Both the position numbers and the translations under genes were made by a program. From Lachnoanaerobaculum sp. ICM7 (GTDB taxonomy: Bacteria; Bacillota; Clostridia; Lachnospirales; Lachnospiraceae), in NCBI RefSeq assembly GCF_000287675.1, contig NZ_ALJL01000022.1:164324-228323 (forward strand): a stretch of DNA of 64,000 nt, read 5' to 3'. The notes under the pieces are model-generated. The model was not told the DNA's origin. It did no database searches and saw nothing but the letters and a program-made list of their open reading frames with translations. Within the stretch, counting starts at the first letter, position 1. The number at the start of each line of letters is the position of its first letter. Of this stretch, positions 26,492-36,328 are shown in pieces.

Positions 26492-26878
26492 ATGGCAAAA
26501 GGACATAGATCCCAGATTAAAAGAGAAAGAAATGCAGTTAAGGACACCAGACCATCAGCTAAGCTCTCATATGCCAGAGTACCTGTTCAGAAAGCATGTT
26601 TCGTGCTTGATGCGATCAGAGGAAAGAATGTTGGTGAGGCTTTGGGTATTCTTATGTATAGCCCAAGATATGCGTCAAGTGTTATCAAGAAATTAGTAGA
26701 GTCGGCAGTAGCTAATGCTGAGAACAATAACAATTTAGATCCTTCTAAATTATATATTGCAGAGTGTTATGCAAGTGATGGCCCTATAATGAAGAGAATT
26801 AAGCCAAGAGCACAGGGTAGAGCTTATCGTATTGAGAAGAGAATGAGCCATATCACAGTGGTCTTAGATGAAAGATAG
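26492..26878 (+). CDS. rplV: 50S ribosomal protein L22
   Basis: 128-residue L22; its hairpin loop forms part of the tunnel constriction: [38 protein letters not shown] and [26 protein letters not shown] ribosome site lies seven bases upstream. Confidence 0.98.
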   Translation: MAKGHRSQIKRERNAVKDTRPSAKLSYARVPVQKACFVLDAIRGKNVGEALGILMYSPRYASSVIKKLVESAVANAENNNNLDPSKLYIAECYASDGPIMKRIKPRAQGRAYRIEKRMSHITVVLDER

Positions 26879-26892
26879 GAGGAGACGCGAAA

Positions 26893-27549
26893 ATGGGACA
26901 GAAAGTTAATCCACATGGACTTAGAGTCGGTGTTATAAAAGACTGGAGCTCCAGATGGTACGCTGATAAGGATTTCGCTGATTGTTTAGTAGAAGACTAC
27001 AATATCAGAAAGTTCTTAAAGAACAAGCTTTATTCAGCAAGCGTATCAGATATTGAAATAGAGCGTGCTTCAGACAGAGTTAGAATAATACTTCATACTG
27101 CAAGACCGGGTGTTGTTATCGGTAAGCAGGGTGCAGAAGTTGAGAAATTAAAGAAGGAAGTATCAAAGTTTACAGATAAGAAAGTATTCATTGATATCAA
27201 AGAAATCAAGAGACCTGACAGAGATGCACAGCTCGTAGCTGAGAGCATTGCTACACAGCTTGAGAACCGTATTTCATTCCGTAGAGCAATGAAGTCAACA
27301 ATGTCAAGAAGTATGAAGGCAGGAGTACTTGGTATCAAGGCAAGCTGCTCAGGACGTCTTGGCGGTGCCGACATGGCTCGTACAGAGTTCTATTCAGAGG
27401 GTACAATTCCTCTTCAGACATTAAGAGCTGACATTCAGTATGGTTTTGCTGAGGCAAACACAACATACGGTAAAGTTGGTGTTAAGGTTTGGATATATAC
27501 CGGTGAGGTGCTTCCTCAAAGAAAAACACAGGAAGGGAGCGTAAAATAA
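26893..27549 (+). CDS. rpsC: 30S ribosomal protein S3
   Basis: 218-residue S3 at the mRNA entry site. [20 protein letters not shown], the KH domain with [20 protein letters not shown], and the C-terminal [20 protein letters not shown]. Confidence 0.98.
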   Translation: MGQKVNPHGLRVGVIKDWSSRWYADKDFADCLVEDYNIRKFLKNKLYSASVSDIEIERASDRVRIILHTARPGVVIGKQGAEVEKLKKEVSKFTDKKVFIDIKEIKRPDRDAQLVAESIATQLENRISFRRAMKSTMSRSMKAGVLGIKASCSGRLGGADMARTEFYSEGTIPLQTLRADIQYGFAEANTTYGKVGVKVWIYTGEVLPQRKTQEGSVK

Positions 27550-27550
27550 T

Positions 27551-27988
27551 ATGTTAATGCCTAAGAGAGTAAAGCGTAGAAAACAGTTTAGAGGTTCTAT
27601 GGCCGGAAAGGCCTTAAGAGGCAATAAGATCACTTATGGTGAGTATGGTTTAGTATCCCTTGATCCTTGTTGGATAAAGTCAAACCAGATAGAGGCTGCC
27701 AGAGTTGCTATGACTCGTTATATCAAGCGTGGTGGTAAAGTTTGGATAAAGATTTTCCCTGATAAGCCTGTTACAGCAAAACCTGCTGAGACTCGAATGG
27801 GTTCAGGTAAGGGATCTACAGAATATTGGGTAGCTGTTGTAAAGCCGGGTCGTGTATTATTTGAGATCGCAGGCGTACCTGAAGAGGTTGCCAGAGAGGC
27901 TCTTCGTCTTGCAATGCATAAGCTTCCTTGCAGATGTAAGATAGTTTCAAAGGCTGATTTGGAAGGCGGTGAAGCAAGTGAAAACTAA
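27551..27988 (+). CDS. rplP: 50S ribosomal protein L16
   Basis: 145-residue L16 near the A-site t[43 protein letters not shown] and [19 protein letters not shown]. The start is one base after the rpsC stop; the N-terminus matches the usual ML-PKR form. The 3' end overlaps rpmC. Confidence 0.98.
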   Translation: MLMPKRVKRRKQFRGSMAGKALRGNKITYGEYGLVSLDPCWIKSNQIEAARVAMTRYIKRGGKVWIKIFPDKPVTAKPAETRMGSGKGSTEYWVAVVKPGRVLFEIAGVPEEVAREALRLAMHKLPCRCKIVSKADLEGGEASEN

Positions 27989-28184
27989 GAATTATGTAAA
28001 CGAATTAAAGTCAAAAAGCTTAGAACAGTTAAATGAGGAATTGGTTTCCGCAAAGAAGGAACTTTTCAACCTTAGATTCCAAAATGCAACCAGCCAGTTG
28101 GATAACACTTCAAGAATTAAGGAAGTTCGTAGAAACATTGCCAGAATTCAGACAGTTATCACTGAGAATGCAAAATTGGCATAA
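27978..28184 (+). CDS. rpmC: 50S ribosomal protein L29
   Basis: 68-residue helical L29: [20 protein letters not shown], then [18 protein letters not shown] and the closing [18 protein letters not shown] 27978 gives the common MKTKNY start; an in-frame GTG at 27969 would add three residues. It overlaps rplP by 11 bases. Confidence 0.95.
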   Translation: MKTKNYVNELKSKSLEQLNEELVSAKKELFNLRFQNATSQLDNTSRIKEVRRNIARIQTVITENAKLA

Positions 28185-28202
28185 AGATAAAGGAGATAAA
28201 CC

Positions 28203-28457
28203 GTGGAGAGAAATCTTAGAAAAACCCGTATCGGCAAGGTTGTTAGCGATAAGATGGATAAGACAATCACTGTTGCAATCGAAGACCATGTAAAGCATCC
28301 ACTTTATGGCAAGATTGTAAAGAAGACTGTTAAGTTCAAGGCACATGATGAAAAGAATGAATGTAACATTGGCGATACTGTAAAGATTATGGAGACAAGA
28401 CCTCTTTCAAAAGATAAGAGATGGAGACTTGTACAGATAATTGAGAAGGCAAAATAA
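28203..28457 (+). CDS. rpsQ: 30S ribosomal protein S17
   Basis: 84-residue S17, an OB-fold primary rRNA binder: [39 protein letters not shown] and [18 protein letters not shown] start with AAAGGAG upstream. Confidence 0.97.
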   Translation: MERNLRKTRIGKVVSDKMDKTITVAIEDHVKHPLYGKIVKKTVKFKAHDEKNECNIGDTVKIMETRPLSKDKRWRLVQIIEKAK

Positions 28458-28481
28458 TTTAGGTAGGAAGGAGTATCCGGC

Positions 28482-28850
28482 ATGATTCAGCAGGAAACAA
28501 GATTGAAGGTAGCCGATAACACCGGAGCAAAGGAATTGCTTACAATTCGTGTTATGGGTGGTTCAACTAGAAGATATGCTCATATCGGCGATATAATCGT
28601 CGCTACCGTTAAAGATGCAACACCAGGCGGTGTTGTAAAGAAAGGTGATGTTGTTAAGGCTGTTGTAGTAAGATCAGTCAATAGCACACGCCGTAAAGAC
28701 GGTTCATACATCAGATTCGATGAAAACGCAGCAGTTATAATCAAGGATGACAAGACTCCAAGAGGTACTCGTATCTTTGGACCGGTTGCAAGAGAACTTC
28801 GTGAGAAGCATTTCATGAAGATTGTATCTCTCGCACCTGAAGTATTATAA
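28482..28850 (+). CDS. rplN: 50S ribosomal protein L14
   Basis: 122-residue L14 of the subunit interface: [20 protein letters not shown], the [13 protein letters not shown] strand, and [20 protein letters not shown] with the final SLAPEVL. Confidence 0.98.
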   Translation: MIQQETRLKVADNTGAKELLTIRVMGGSTRRYAHIGDIIVATVKDATPGGVVKKGDVVKAVVVRSVNSTRRKDGSYIRFDENAAVIIKDDKTPRGTRIFGPVARELREKHFMKIVSLAPEVL

Positions 28851-28861
28851 GGAGGTCTAGC

Positions 28862-29167
28862 GTGCATAAAATCAAAAGAGACGATATGGTTAAGATCATA
28901 TCTGGAAAAGATAGAGGCAAGACAGGTAAAGTATTAAAGGTTGATACTAAGAAGAACAGAGTAGTAGTTGAAGGCTGTAATATGATTACAAAGCATACAA
29001 AACCAAGTATGGCTAACCAGAACGGTGGAATCGTAAATACAGAGGGAACTATTGATATATCAAATGTAATGTTAGTTGTTGACGGTAAGGCTACAAGAGT
29101 CGGTTTTGAAGTAAAAGACGGCAAAAAAGTTCGTGTAGCTAAGAAGACCGGCAAGGCTATCGACTAA
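28862..29167 (+). CDS. rplX: 50S ribosomal protein L24
   Basis: 101-residue L24, an assembly initiator with an N-terminal KOW motif: [20 protein letters not shown]. Then [23 protein letters not shown] start 28862 with AAGGAGG six bases upstream. Confidence 0.97.
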   Translation: MHKIKRDDMVKIISGKDRGKTGKVLKVDTKKNRVVVEGCNMITKHTKPSMANQNGGIVNTEGTIDISNVMLVVDGKATRVGFEVKDGKKVRVAKKTGKAID

Positions 29168-29184
29168 TTGGAAAGGAGGAAAAC

Positions 29185-29724
29185 ATGACAAGATTAAGGG
29201 AAACATATGAGAACGAAATCGTTGCAAAGATGATTGAGAAGTTTGGCTATAAGAATCCTATGCAGGTACCGAAGCTTGATAAGATCGTTATCAACATGGC
29301 TGTCGGTGAAGCAAAAGATAATGCAAAAGTATTAGATGCTGCAGTTAGAGATCTTGAAATTATCTCCGGACAAAAGGCGGTAGTTACAAAGGCAAAGAAA
29401 TCAGTTGCTAACTTTAAACTTAGAGAGGGTATGCCTATAGGTTGTAAGGTAACTCTTCGTGGTTCAAAGATGTATGAGTTTGCTGACAGACTTATAAATC
29501 TTGCTCTTCCTAGAGTGCGTGACTTTAGAGGTGTAAATCCTAATGCATTTGACGGTAGAGGAAATTATGCTCTTGGAGTTAAGGAACAGCTTATCTTCCC
29601 TGAGATAGAGTATGATAAGATTGATAAGGTGCGTGGTATGGATGTTATATTCGTTACTACAGCAAACACAGATGAAGAAGCTAGAGAACTTTTGACATTA
29701 TTCAATATGCCATTTTTCAAATAA
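29185..29724 (+). CDS. rplE: 50S ribosomal protein L5
   Basis: 179-residue L5, which binds 5S r[63 protein letters not shown] and [17 protein letters not shown]. Standard length; AAAGGAGG before the ATG. Confidence 0.98.
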   Translation: MTRLRETYENEIVAKMIEKFGYKNPMQVPKLDKIVINMAVGEAKDNAKVLDAAVRDLEIISGQKAVVTKAKKSVANFKLREGMPIGCKVTLRGSKMYEFADRLINLALPRVRDFRGVNPNAFDGRGNYALGVKEQLIFPEIEYDKIDKVRGMDVIFVTTANTDEEARELLTLFNMPFFK

Positions 29725-29741
29725 TTTAGGAGGAAGATTTC

Positions 29742-29927
29742 ATGGCAAAGACTTCAATGAAGATTAAGCAGGCCAGACCGGCAAAATTCTCTACAAGAGA
29801 ATACAGCAGATGCAAAATCTGTGGTCGTCCACATGCTTATCTTAAAAAGTATGGTATCTGTAGAATTTGCTTCCGTGAATTGGCTTATAAGGGTCAAATT
29901 CCAGGAGTTAAGAAAGCCAGCTGGTAA
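29742..29927 (+). CDS. rpsZ: 30S ribosomal protein S14, zinc type
   Basis: 61-residue S14 with an intact zinc ribbon: [20 protein letters not shown]. This is the short zinc-binding form, not the longer zinc-free paralogue. AGGAGG precedes ATG 29742. Confidence 0.97.
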   Translation: MAKTSMKIKQARPAKFSTREYSRCKICGRPHAYLKKYGICRICFRELAYKGQIPGVKKASW

Positions 29928-29975
29928 TAAAAGTTATACAAGATACATTTAAAATAAACAGGAGGAAAAAATTCC

Positions 29976-30377
29976 ATGACAATGAGCGATCCAATTGCAG
30001 ATATGCTTACCAGAATCAGAAATGCAAATACTGCAAAACATGACTCAGTTGATATTCCTTCCTCAAAGATGAAAATAGCAATAGCTAACATACTTGTAGA
30101 AGAAGGTTATGTAGAGAAGTACGAACTTGTTGACAATGGTAACTTCAAGGATATCAGAATATTCTTAAAGTATACAGCTAACAAGAGCGAGAGAATAATA
30201 AGTGGATTGAAGAGAATTTCAAAGCCGGGCTTACGTATATATGCAAGCAGAGAAGAGCTTCCAAGAGTTCTTGGTGGTCTTGGAACAGCTATTATTTCAA
30301 CAAATAACGGCGTTATCACAGACAAAGAAGCAAGAAAGCTTAACGTAGGTGGAGAAGTGCTCGCTTTCGTTTGGTAG
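29976..30377 (+). CDS. rpsH: 30S ribosomal protein S8
   Basis: 133-residue S8: [59 protein letters not shown] and [11 protein letters not shown]8 is the spc-operon autoregulator in E. coli. Here it is followed by an unusual 348-base spacer, whereas the neighbouring genes are 10-20 bases apart. Confidence 0.98.
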   Translation: MTMSDPIADMLTRIRNANTAKHDSVDIPSSKMKIAIANILVEEGYVEKYELVDNGNFKDIRIFLKYTANKSERIISGLKRISKPGLRIYASREELPRVLGGLGTAIISTNNGVITDKEARKLNVGGEVLAFVW

Positions 30378-30378
30378 G

Positions 30379-30487
30379 CATTGAACACTTAATGAACGCG
30401 AGCGAAGCGAAGCGTGAATTTAGTGTGAAAGCCCGTCCCGAGACATTGAACACTTAGTGAACACGCAGTGTGAACTTAGTGTGAAAG
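30379..30487 (+). repeat. Two imperfect direct repeats, each internally palindromic, between rpsH and rplF
   Basis: Copy 1 (30379-30431) and copy 2 (30444-30487) share CATTGAACACTTA at the left and TTAGTGTGAAAG at the right, with variable centres (copy 1 contains AGCGAAGCGAAGC). The left and right parts of each copy are partly complementary (GAACACTTA against TTAGTGTGAA). Short GC-rich, variable-centre repeats like this look like a degenerate REP/MITE-type element in an otherwise compact operon. Confidence 0.6.
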
Positions 30488-30725
30488 TCGTTCACGACAC
30501 TCAGCGAAAACGTAGTTTGAGCGCTAGTGGAGTCGAACCCACCGGCAGATATACGTTTGTCGATGTCGAGTGGACGCCACAACGAAAGAATATAATAATA
30601 TAAATTAAGTTTCAACTCTAATAGCAGTAGTCATAAAGAAATATTTCTTTAATGGCTGCCTATTAGAAGATATAAACCTGAAAACCTGAGCGAAAGCTCA
30701 CGACAAATTTAAGGAGGAAGACGGC
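30488..30725 (+). promoter_or_regulatory. Rest of the rpsH-rplF spacer: large hairpin before rplF
   Basis: No gene is seen. A long hairpin runs from 30617 to 30667: TCTAATAG (30617-30624) with CTATTAGA (30660-30667), interrupted middle pairing, and a perfect AAAGAAAT/ATTTCTTT core (30635-30650). A second, GAGC-GAAA-GCTC, lies at 30688-30699, then AAGGAGG before rplF. TATAAT-like sequence near 30590 could give an internal promoter, but no convincing -35 was found. Confidence 0.5.
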
Positions 30726-31268
30726 ATGTCACGAATTGGAAGAATGCCTATCGCAATTCCGGCAGGAGTAACTGTTACAATTGCAGAAAATAATCATGTG
30801 ACTGTAAAAGGTCCTAAGGGTACACTTGAGAGAGCATTACCTGTAGAAATGACTATTAAGCAGGAAGGTGATGATATTGTAGTAACCAGACCAAATGACT
30901 TAAAGAAGAATAAGGCATTACACGGTCTCACAAGAACTCTTATACATAACATGGTAGTAGGTGTAACCGAAGGCTATGAGAAGGTACTTGAGGTAAACGG
31001 TGTTGGTTATAGAGCAGCAAAGCAAGGAAACAAGCTTGTACTTTCACTCGGATATTCACATCCTGTAGAGATGGAAGATCCTGAAGGTATCACATCTGTT
31101 CTTGACGGACAGAACATCATAAAGATTCAGGGTATTGACAAGGAAAAAGTTGGTCAGTACGCTGCTGAAATAAGAGGCAAGAGAAAGCCTGAGCCATATA
31201 AGGGCAAGGGTATCAAATACTCTACTGAAGTTATCAGACGTAAAGTCGGTAAGACCGGTAAGAAATAA
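30726..31268 (+). CDS. rplF: 50S ribosomal protein L6
   Basis: 180-residue L6 with two related domains: [60 protein letters not shown] and the C-terminal [17 protein letters not shown]. First gene after the unusual spacer. Confidence 0.98.
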   Translation: MSRIGRMPIAIPAGVTVTIAENNHVTVKGPKGTLERALPVEMTIKQEGDDIVVTRPNDLKKNKALHGLTRTLIHNMVVGVTEGYEKVLEVNGVGYRAAKQGNKLVLSLGYSHPVEMEDPEGITSVLDGQNIIKIQGIDKEKVGQYAAEIRGKRKPEPYKGKGIKYSTEVIRRKVGKTGKK

Positions 31269-31283
31269 TAGGAGGGTAAGTAA

Positions 31284-31652
31284 ATGGTTAGCAAAAAATC
31301 AAAAAGCGATCTTAGAACTAAGAAGCATTACAGATTACGTAATCGTCTCAGCGGAACAACTGAGAGACCACGTCTTGCTGTATTTAGAAGTAACAACCAT
31401 ATGTACGCTCAGATTATTGACGACACAGTGGGAAATACAGTAGTTAGTGCCTCAACACTTGAGAAGAGTGCAAGAGCGGAGCTTTCAAAGACAAATGATG
31501 TAGATGCTGCAGCATTCGTTGGAACTCTTATTGCAAAGAGAGCACTTGAGAAGGGTATAAACAAAGTTGTATTTGATAGAGGCGGATTTATCTATCAAGG
31601 TAAGGTTGCTGCATTGGCAGAGGCTGCCCGTGAAGCAGGATTACAATTCTAA
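31284..31652 (+). CDS. rplR: 50S ribosomal protein L18
   Basis: 122-residue L18, a 5S rRNA binder: [30 protein letters not shown], and [20 protein letters not shown]. Confidence 0.98.
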   Translation: MVSKKSKSDLRTKKHYRLRNRLSGTTERPRLAVFRSNNHMYAQIIDDTVGNTVVSASTLEKSARAELSKTNDVDAAAFVGTLIAKRALEKGINKVVFDRGGFIYQGKVAALAEAAREAGLQF

Positions 31653-31669
31653 TAGGAGGAGAAACATAC

Positions 31670-32179
31670 ATGAAGAGACAAATCATCGATCCAAGCAAAT
31701 TGGAGTTAAATGACAGAGTCGTAAATATCAAGCGTGTATCCAAAACCGTAAAGGGTGGACGTACAATGAAGTTTTCTGCTCTTGTTGTTGTAGGTGACGG
31801 TAATGGTCATGTCGGTATCGGTCTTGGAAAAGCAGGAGAGGTACCTGAGGCTATCCGTAAAGGTAAAGAAGCTGCAACTAAGTCATTAGTTGAAGTTAGA
31901 ATAGATGAGAATTTCAGTGTACCACATGATTACACAGGAAAATTCGGAAGTGCAAGTGTTCTTTTAAAGAGAGCACCTGAAGGTACAGGTATCATCGCAG
32001 GTGGCCCTGCCCGTGCGGTATTGGAGCTTGCAGGATATAAGAATATCCGTTCAAAATCTTTAGGCTCAAATAACAAGACAAATGTGTGTCTTGCTACACT
32101 TGCAGGTTTAGCAGCACTTAAGACTCCTGAGGAGATTGCAAAACTCCGTGGAAAGTCAGTAGAAGAAATATTAGCATAA
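31670..32179 (+). CDS. rpsE: 30S ribosomal protein S5
   Basis: 169-residue S5, a decoding-fidelity protein: [60 protein letters not shown] and [16 protein letters not shown]. The spectinomycin-contact loop around residues 20-30 looks wild type. Confidence 0.98.
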   Translation: MKRQIIDPSKLELNDRVVNIKRVSKTVKGGRTMKFSALVVVGDGNGHVGIGLGKAGEVPEAIRKGKEAATKSLVEVRIDENFSVPHDYTGKFGSASVLLKRAPEGTGIIAGGPARAVLELAGYKNIRSKSLGSNNKTNVCLATLAGLAALKTPEEIAKLRGKSVEEILA

Positions 32180-32191
32180 TAGGAGGAAAAT

Positions 32192-32371
32192 ATGGCAAAG
32201 TTAAAAATTACATTGGTTAAGTCTCCTATCGGTGCTATCCCAAAACAGAGAGCAACTGTAGAGGCGCTTGGTTTAAGAAAATTAAACAAGACAGTGGAAA
32301 TGCCTGATAATGATGCTGTAAGAGGCATGATCTGGCATGTAAGACATCTTGTAAAAGTTGAAGAAGTCTAA
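32192..32371 (+). CDS. rpmD: 50S ribosomal protein L30
   Basis: 59-residue L30, a short gene easily missed: [20 protein letters not shown], then [20 protein letters not shown] and [26 protein letters not shown] stands just before ATG 32192. It lies exactly where expected between rpsE and rplO. Confidence 0.97.
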   Translation: MAKLKITLVKSPIGAIPKQRATVEALGLRKLNKTVEMPDNDAVRGMIWHVRHLVKVEEV

Positions 32372-32387
32372 AGAAGGAGGTGTAGTT

Positions 32388-32828
32388 ATGGATTTATCTA
32401 ATTTACAGCCTGCATTAGGCTCAAAGCATAGCGATAATTTCAGACGTGGCCGTGGACATGGTTCAGGTAACGGTAAGACTGCCGGTAAGGGTCACAAGGG
32501 TCAGAAAGCGCGTTCAGGACCTACAAGACCTGGATTTGAAGGTGGTCAGATGCCACTATACAGACGTATCCCAAAGAGAGGATTTACAAATCGTAACTCT
32601 AAGGATATCGTAGCTGTAAACATTTCTGTTCTTGATCGTCTTGAGGACGGTATAGAAGTTACTCCTGAGACATTAGTAGCTGCAGGAATAATCAAAAATA
32701 CAAGAGATGGAGTTAAACTCTTAGGAAACGGTTCATTAACAAAGAAGTTCAATATCAAGTATATTGCTGTTAGTGAAAGCGCAAAAGCTAAGATTGAAGC
32801 CGCAGGCGGAACTTGTGAGGTGATCTAA
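32388..32828 (+). CDS. rplO: 50S ribosomal protein L15
   Basis: 146-residue L15: [14 protein letters not shown], the Gly-rich [20 protein letters not shown] loop, [23 protein letters not shown] 32388 has AAGGAGG upstream; the longer in-frame start at 32358 overlaps rpmD. The stop overlaps the secY start (TAATG). Confidence 0.97.
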   Translation: MDLSNLQPALGSKHSDNFRRGRGHGSGNGKTAGKGHKGQKARSGPTRPGFEGGQMPLYRRIPKRGFTNRNSKDIVAVNISVLDRLEDGIEVTPETLVAAGIIKNTRDGVKLLGNGSLTKKFNIKYIAVSESAKAKIEAAGGTCEVI

Positions 32829-34144
32829 TGCTCACAACACTCCGAAATGCATTTAAGGTAAAGGATGTACGAAAGAAGCTTCTGTACACATTTATAATGC
32901 TGGTAATTATTCGCTTCGGCAGTAATTTACCGATACCGGGTGTGAATACAACTTATTTTAAAGATTTTTTTGCAAAGCAAACCGGTGACGCATTTGGATT
33001 TTTCAATGCAATCACCGGAGGCTCATTTGAAAGTCTGAGTGTGCTTGCACTAAGCATTACTCCATACATTACAAGTTCTATCATAATCCAGCTTTTGACA
33101 ATTGCAATTCCGGCACTTGAGGAATTACAACAGGATGGTGAAGACGGTAGAAAAAAGATAGTAGAGTACACAAGATACTTAACTGTCGCCCTAGCCCTCT
33201 TACAGTCTTCAGCCATGGCAATAGGATTCGGTAGACAGGGACTTTTAATTCATTTTGGAATAAAGAGTGTAGTTGTAGCTGTAGTTACAATGACAGCAGG
33301 TAGTGCATTTTTGATGTGGATGGGAGAGAGAATTACAGAAAACGGCGTAGGAAACGGTATTTCTGTTGTTCTTCTTCTGAATATTCTTGCTTCATTACCA
33401 TCTGACTTTAACAATCTGTATGTTAGATTCTTAAAAGGTCAGACAGTAGCAAGAATGGTGGTTGCCGCAGTTATTATAATTGCTTTTATAGTAGCAATGG
33501 TAGTGTTCACCATTATCTTACAGGACGCCGAGAGAAGGATTCCTGTACAGTATTCATCCAAAACGCAGGGTAGAAGAAGTGTGGGCGGAACATCATCCAA
33601 TATTCCGCTTAAAGTAAATACTGCAGGTGTTATTCCTGTTATTTTTGCTTCTTCATTATTCTCTACACCTATAGTTATTGGCCAATTCTTGCAAATTAAT
33701 AACGGTTCAATAATAGGTGAGATATTAACATATATGAATTCATCAATGTGGTTTAAGCCTGAAGCACCGAAGTATTCAATCGGACTTATAGTTTATATCA
33801 TTTTGATTATCTTATTTGCTTATTTTTATACATCAATTACTTTTAACCCACTTGAGGTAGCTAACAATATGAAGAAATCGGGCGGATTTATACCGGGTAT
33901 CAGACCGGGAAAACCTACCAGTGATTACTTCTCAAAGATTTTAAGCTATATTATCATTATAGGTGCAACAGGACTTATAATAGTTTGTATTATCCCTATA
34001 ATAATATCAGGATTGTTCAATATCAGTAGACTTTCATTTACCGGAACATCCCTGATCATCATTGTTGGTGTAGTCCTTGAGACAATAAAAGCAATTGAAT
34101 CACAAATGCTTGTAAGAAATTACAGAGGATTCTTATTAGACTAG
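32828..34144 (+). CDS. secY: Preprotein translocase subunit SecY
   Basis: 438 residues with ten membrane helices forming the Sec channel: RFGSNLPIPGVNT, the plug-region TGGSFESLSVLALSITPYIT, SIIIQLLTI, GNGISVVLLLNI, and the cytoplasmic RRIPVQYSSKTQGRR loop that contacts the ribosome and SecA. The family's C-terminal ETIKAIESQMLVRNYRGFL is intact. A hairpin follows at 34152. Confidence 0.98.
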   Translation: MLTTLRNAFKVKDVRKKLLYTFIMLVIIRFGSNLPIPGVNTTYFKDFFAKQTGDAFGFFNAITGGSFESLSVLALSITPYITSSIIIQLLTIAIPALEELQQDGEDGRKKIVEYTRYLTVALALLQSSAMAIGFGRQGLLIHFGIKSVVVAVVTMTAGSAFLMWMGERITENGVGNGISVVLLLNILASLPSDFNNLYVRFLKGQTVARMVVAAVIIIAFIVAMVVFTIILQDAERRIPVQYSSKTQGRRSVGGTSSNIPLKVNTAGVIPVIFASSLFSTPIVIGQFLQINNGSIIGEILTYMNSSMWFKPEAPKYSIGLIVYIILIILFAYFYTSITFNPLEVANNMKKSGGFIPGIRPGKPTSDYFSKILSYIIIIGATGLIIVCIIPIIISGLFNISRLSFTGTSLIIIVGVVLETIKAIESQMLVRNYRGFLLD

Positions 34145-34151
34145 TCATCTT

Positions 34152-34190
34152 ACGAAAAACCACTGGGGATATTCTTCAGGGGTTTTTCGT
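34152..34190 (+). terminator. Hairpin between secY and adk (possible attenuator)
   Basis: ACGAAAAACC-A-CTG (34152-34165) pairs with CAG-G-GGTTTTTCGT (34177-34190). The T run is inside the stem and only GGTTACT follows, so termination would be partial; read-through into adk is expected. Confidence 0.55.
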
Positions 34191-34220
34191 GGTTACTAAT
34201 GAAAATTGGGGAGATACGCC

Positions 34221-34862
34221 ATGAAAATTATTATGTTAGGTGCACCCGGTGCCGGAAAAGGCACACAGGCAAAGAGAATTGCAAAAAAGTATAATATACC
34301 GCATATATCTACAGGCGATATATTCAGAGCAAATATAAAAGAAAAAACCGAACTTGGAAATAAAGCAAAAGAGTATATGGATAAGGGCGAGTTGGTCCCT
34401 GACGATATTACTATAGGAATGCTTTTGGATAGGATACATAAAGATGACTGTAAAGACGGTTTTGTACTGGACGGTTTTCCAAGAACAATACCTCAGGCAA
34501 AGTCATTGACAAAGGCATTATCGGAGCTTGGTGAAAAAATAGATTATGCTATAAATATAGATGTTCCGGATGAGTCGATTATTACAAGAATGGGCGGTAG
34601 AAGAGCTTGTTTAAGTTGCGGAGCTACATATCATATAGTATATTCGGCACCGAAAACGGAAAATGTATGTGATACATGCGGTAACGAACTTGTAATCAGG
34701 GACGATGACAAGCCGGAGACCGTAAAGAAAAGACTTGAGATTTATCATGATCAGACACAGCCTTTGATAGACTACTATGATAATGAGAAAATTTTGACTT
34801 CAGTAGACGGAACAAAGGATATGGAAGAAGTATTCTTAGACATTATTGCAGTTTTGGAATAG
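34221..34862 (+). CDS. adk: Adenylate kinase
   Basis: 213 residues; interconverts ATP + AMP and 2 ADP. P-loop GAPGAGKGTQ (7-16), the AMP site STGDIFRANI, DGFPRTIPQA, and a zinc-binding LID with Cys130, Cys133, Cys150 and Cys153 as in Gram-positive enzymes. ATG 34221 gives the family start MKIIMLG. Confidence 0.97.
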   Translation: MKIIMLGAPGAGKGTQAKRIAKKYNIPHISTGDIFRANIKEKTELGNKAKEYMDKGELVPDDITIGMLLDRIHKDDCKDGFVLDGFPRTIPQAKSLTKALSELGEKIDYAINIDVPDESIITRMGGRRACLSCGATYHIVYSAPKTENVCDTCGNELVIRDDDKPETVKKRLEIYHDQTQPLIDYYDNEKILTSVDGTKDMEEVFLDIIAVLE

Positions 34863-34877
34863 ATTGTGAGGATGAAA

Positions 34878-35636
34878 ATGGCAGTAACAATAAAGTCTGA
34901 CAGAGAAATACAATTGATGAGAGAAGCGGGAATAATACTTGCAAAAACTCATGAAGAATTGGAAAAGGCATTACATGCAGGTATGACTACATATGAAGTG
35001 AATAAAATCGGAGATGAAATAATAAGATCATTTGGTTGTGTTCCCTCATTTTTGAACTATAACGGTTATCCTGCTTCAATATGTGTGTCTGTAAATGAAG
35101 AAGTTGTACACGGTATTCCGTCAAAGAAAAGAATTTTAAAAGACGGAGACGTTGTGAGTCTAGACGCAGGTGTTATCTGGAAGGGATACCATTCAGATGC
35201 TGCCAGAACCCATATAATAGGCGAAGGAAGCGAAAAAGCAAAGGAACTTGTAAAGGTTACAAGAGAGTGCTTTTACGAGGGAATAAAATATGCGATTGCA
35301 GGAAATCACCTGAATGATATCTGTAAGGCAATAGGAAGTTATGCAAAAGAAAGAGGATATGGCGTAGTAAGAGATCTTGTGGGACATGGTATAGGAACAC
35401 ATCTTCACGAAGACCCTGAAGTTCCAAACTTTGATATGAAAAGAGGCGGAATTAAACTACAGCCGGGTATGACACTTGCAATAGAGCCTATGATTACGGC
35501 AGGAAGAGATGAAGTGGTATGGCTTGATGATGACTGGACGGTTGTTACAGATGACAACTCGCTTGCGGCACATTATGAAAATACTATTTTGATAACAGAC
35601 GGTGAGCCTGAGATCCTTTCTTTAAGAAAAATATGA
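34878..35636 (+). CDS. map: Methionine aminopeptidase, type I
   Basis: 252 residues; removes the initiator Met from nascent proteins. Metal ligands lie in DVVSLDAGVIWKGYHSDAAR (two Asp), VGHGIGTHLHEDP (His), AIEPMITAG (Glu) and the final HYENTILITD (Glu). ATG 34878 is chosen with GAGG six bases upstream; GTG 34866 and ATG 34872 are in frame. The stop overlaps the next gene (ATGA). Confidence 0.96.
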   Translation: MAVTIKSDREIQLMREAGIILAKTHEELEKALHAGMTTYEVNKIGDEIIRSFGCVPSFLNYNGYPASICVSVNEEVVHGIPSKKRILKDGDVVSLDAGVIWKGYHSDAARTHIIGEGSEKAKELVKVTRECFYEGIKYAIAGNHLNDICKAIGSYAKERGYGVVRDLVGHGIGTHLHEDPEVPNFDMKRGGIKLQPGMTLAIEPMITAGRDEVVWLDDDWTVVTDDNSLAAHYENTILITDGEPEILSLRKI

Positions 35637-35908
35637 TAAATACAGGCGATATCGTAGTATCAATAACGGGACATGACAGAGGAGAACATTATTTGGTCAT
35701 AGACTGTGACAAAGATTTTATCTATGTTGCAGACGGCAGACTAAAGACTCTTGACAAGCCGAAGAAGAAAAACAAAAAACATGTCAGCAGGCTTGGAAAA
35801 AGTGAAGAATTTATTGATATTAAGAACAGTGGTGATAACTTTAACGATGTTAAGTTAAAATATCTCTTGAAAAAGTGGAGGAGTAAATGTCTAAATCAGA
35901 CGTTATAG
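35633..35908 (+). CDS. KOW-domain RNA-binding protein (L14e-like)
   Basis: 91 residues. The N-terminus [20 protein letters not shown] is a KOW-type motif, followed by [20 protein letters not shown] as in L14e/KOW proteins, then a basic tail (LLKKWRSK). Overlaps map by 4 bases and infA by 22 bases, so its translation is coupled to both. Such a gene between map and infA is typical of clostridia. An accessory ribosomal or translation role is likely, but the function is not established to my knowledge. Confidence 0.78.
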   Translation: MINTGDIVVSITGHDRGEHYLVIDCDKDFIYVADGRLKTLDKPKKKNKKHVSRLGKSEEFIDIKNSGDNFNDVKLKYLLKKWRSKCLNQTL

Positions 35909-36105
35909 AGATTGAAGGAACAGTTGTTGAAAAGTTACCTAATGCAATGTTTCAGGTAGAACTTGAGAACGGGCATCAGGTATTGGCACATATCAGCGGT
36001 AAACTTAGAATGAATTATATAAGAATTTTACCGGGTGATAAAGTTACTATCGAATTATCTCCATATGATTTGACAAAAGGAAGAATCATTTGGCGTGATA
36101 AATAA
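35887..36105 (+). CDS. infA: Translation initiation factor IF-1
   Basis: 72-residue OB-fold factor that occupies the ribosomal A site at initiation: [40 protein letters not shown], then [20 protein letters not shown] and [10 protein letters not shown]. The ribosome site GGAGG lies within the end of the KOW gene. Confidence 0.98.
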   Translation: MSKSDVIEIEGTVVEKLPNAMFQVELENGHQVLAHISGKLRMNYIRILPGDKVTIELSPYDLTKGRIIWRDK

Positions 36106-36114
36106 AATAAGACC

Positions 36115-36143
36115 TTGCATATTATAGTAGTTAATGCTATAAT
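36115..36143 (+). promoter_or_regulatory. Internal promoter before rpmJ-rpsM (alpha operon)
   Basis: TTGCAT (36115-36120), exact 17-base spacer, TATAAT (36138-36143). It lies 41 bases before rpmJ and would allow independent expression of the alpha-operon genes and rpoA. Confidence 0.7.
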
Positions 36144-36184
36144 ACTATGGCGTCTTTATTAGTAGCGATGAAAGGAGAGTTACA

Positions 36185-36298
36185 ATGAAGGTCAGATCTT
36201 CAGTGAAACCGATTTGCGAAAAATGCAAAATAATTAAGAGAAAAGGTTCCATCAGAGTAATTTGTGAGAACCCAAAGCACAAGCAGAGACAAGGTTGA
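36185..36298 (+). CDS. rpmJ: 50S ribosomal protein L36
   Basis: 37-residue L36: [20 protein letters not shown] and [15 protein letters not shown]. The CxxC...C...H zinc ligands are all present (zinc form). AAAGGAGAG precedes ATG 36185. Confidence 0.97.
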   Translation: MKVRSSVKPICEKCKIIKRKGSIRVICENPKHKQRQG

Positions 36299-36328
36299 TC
36301 TGCATAGGAATAAGGAGGAAGTAGGTAA

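Noticed and set aside
30379..30487. Possible CRISPR or tandem array
   Set aside because: Only two imperfect copies with different centres and no spacer regularity; better described as a palindromic interspersed repeat.
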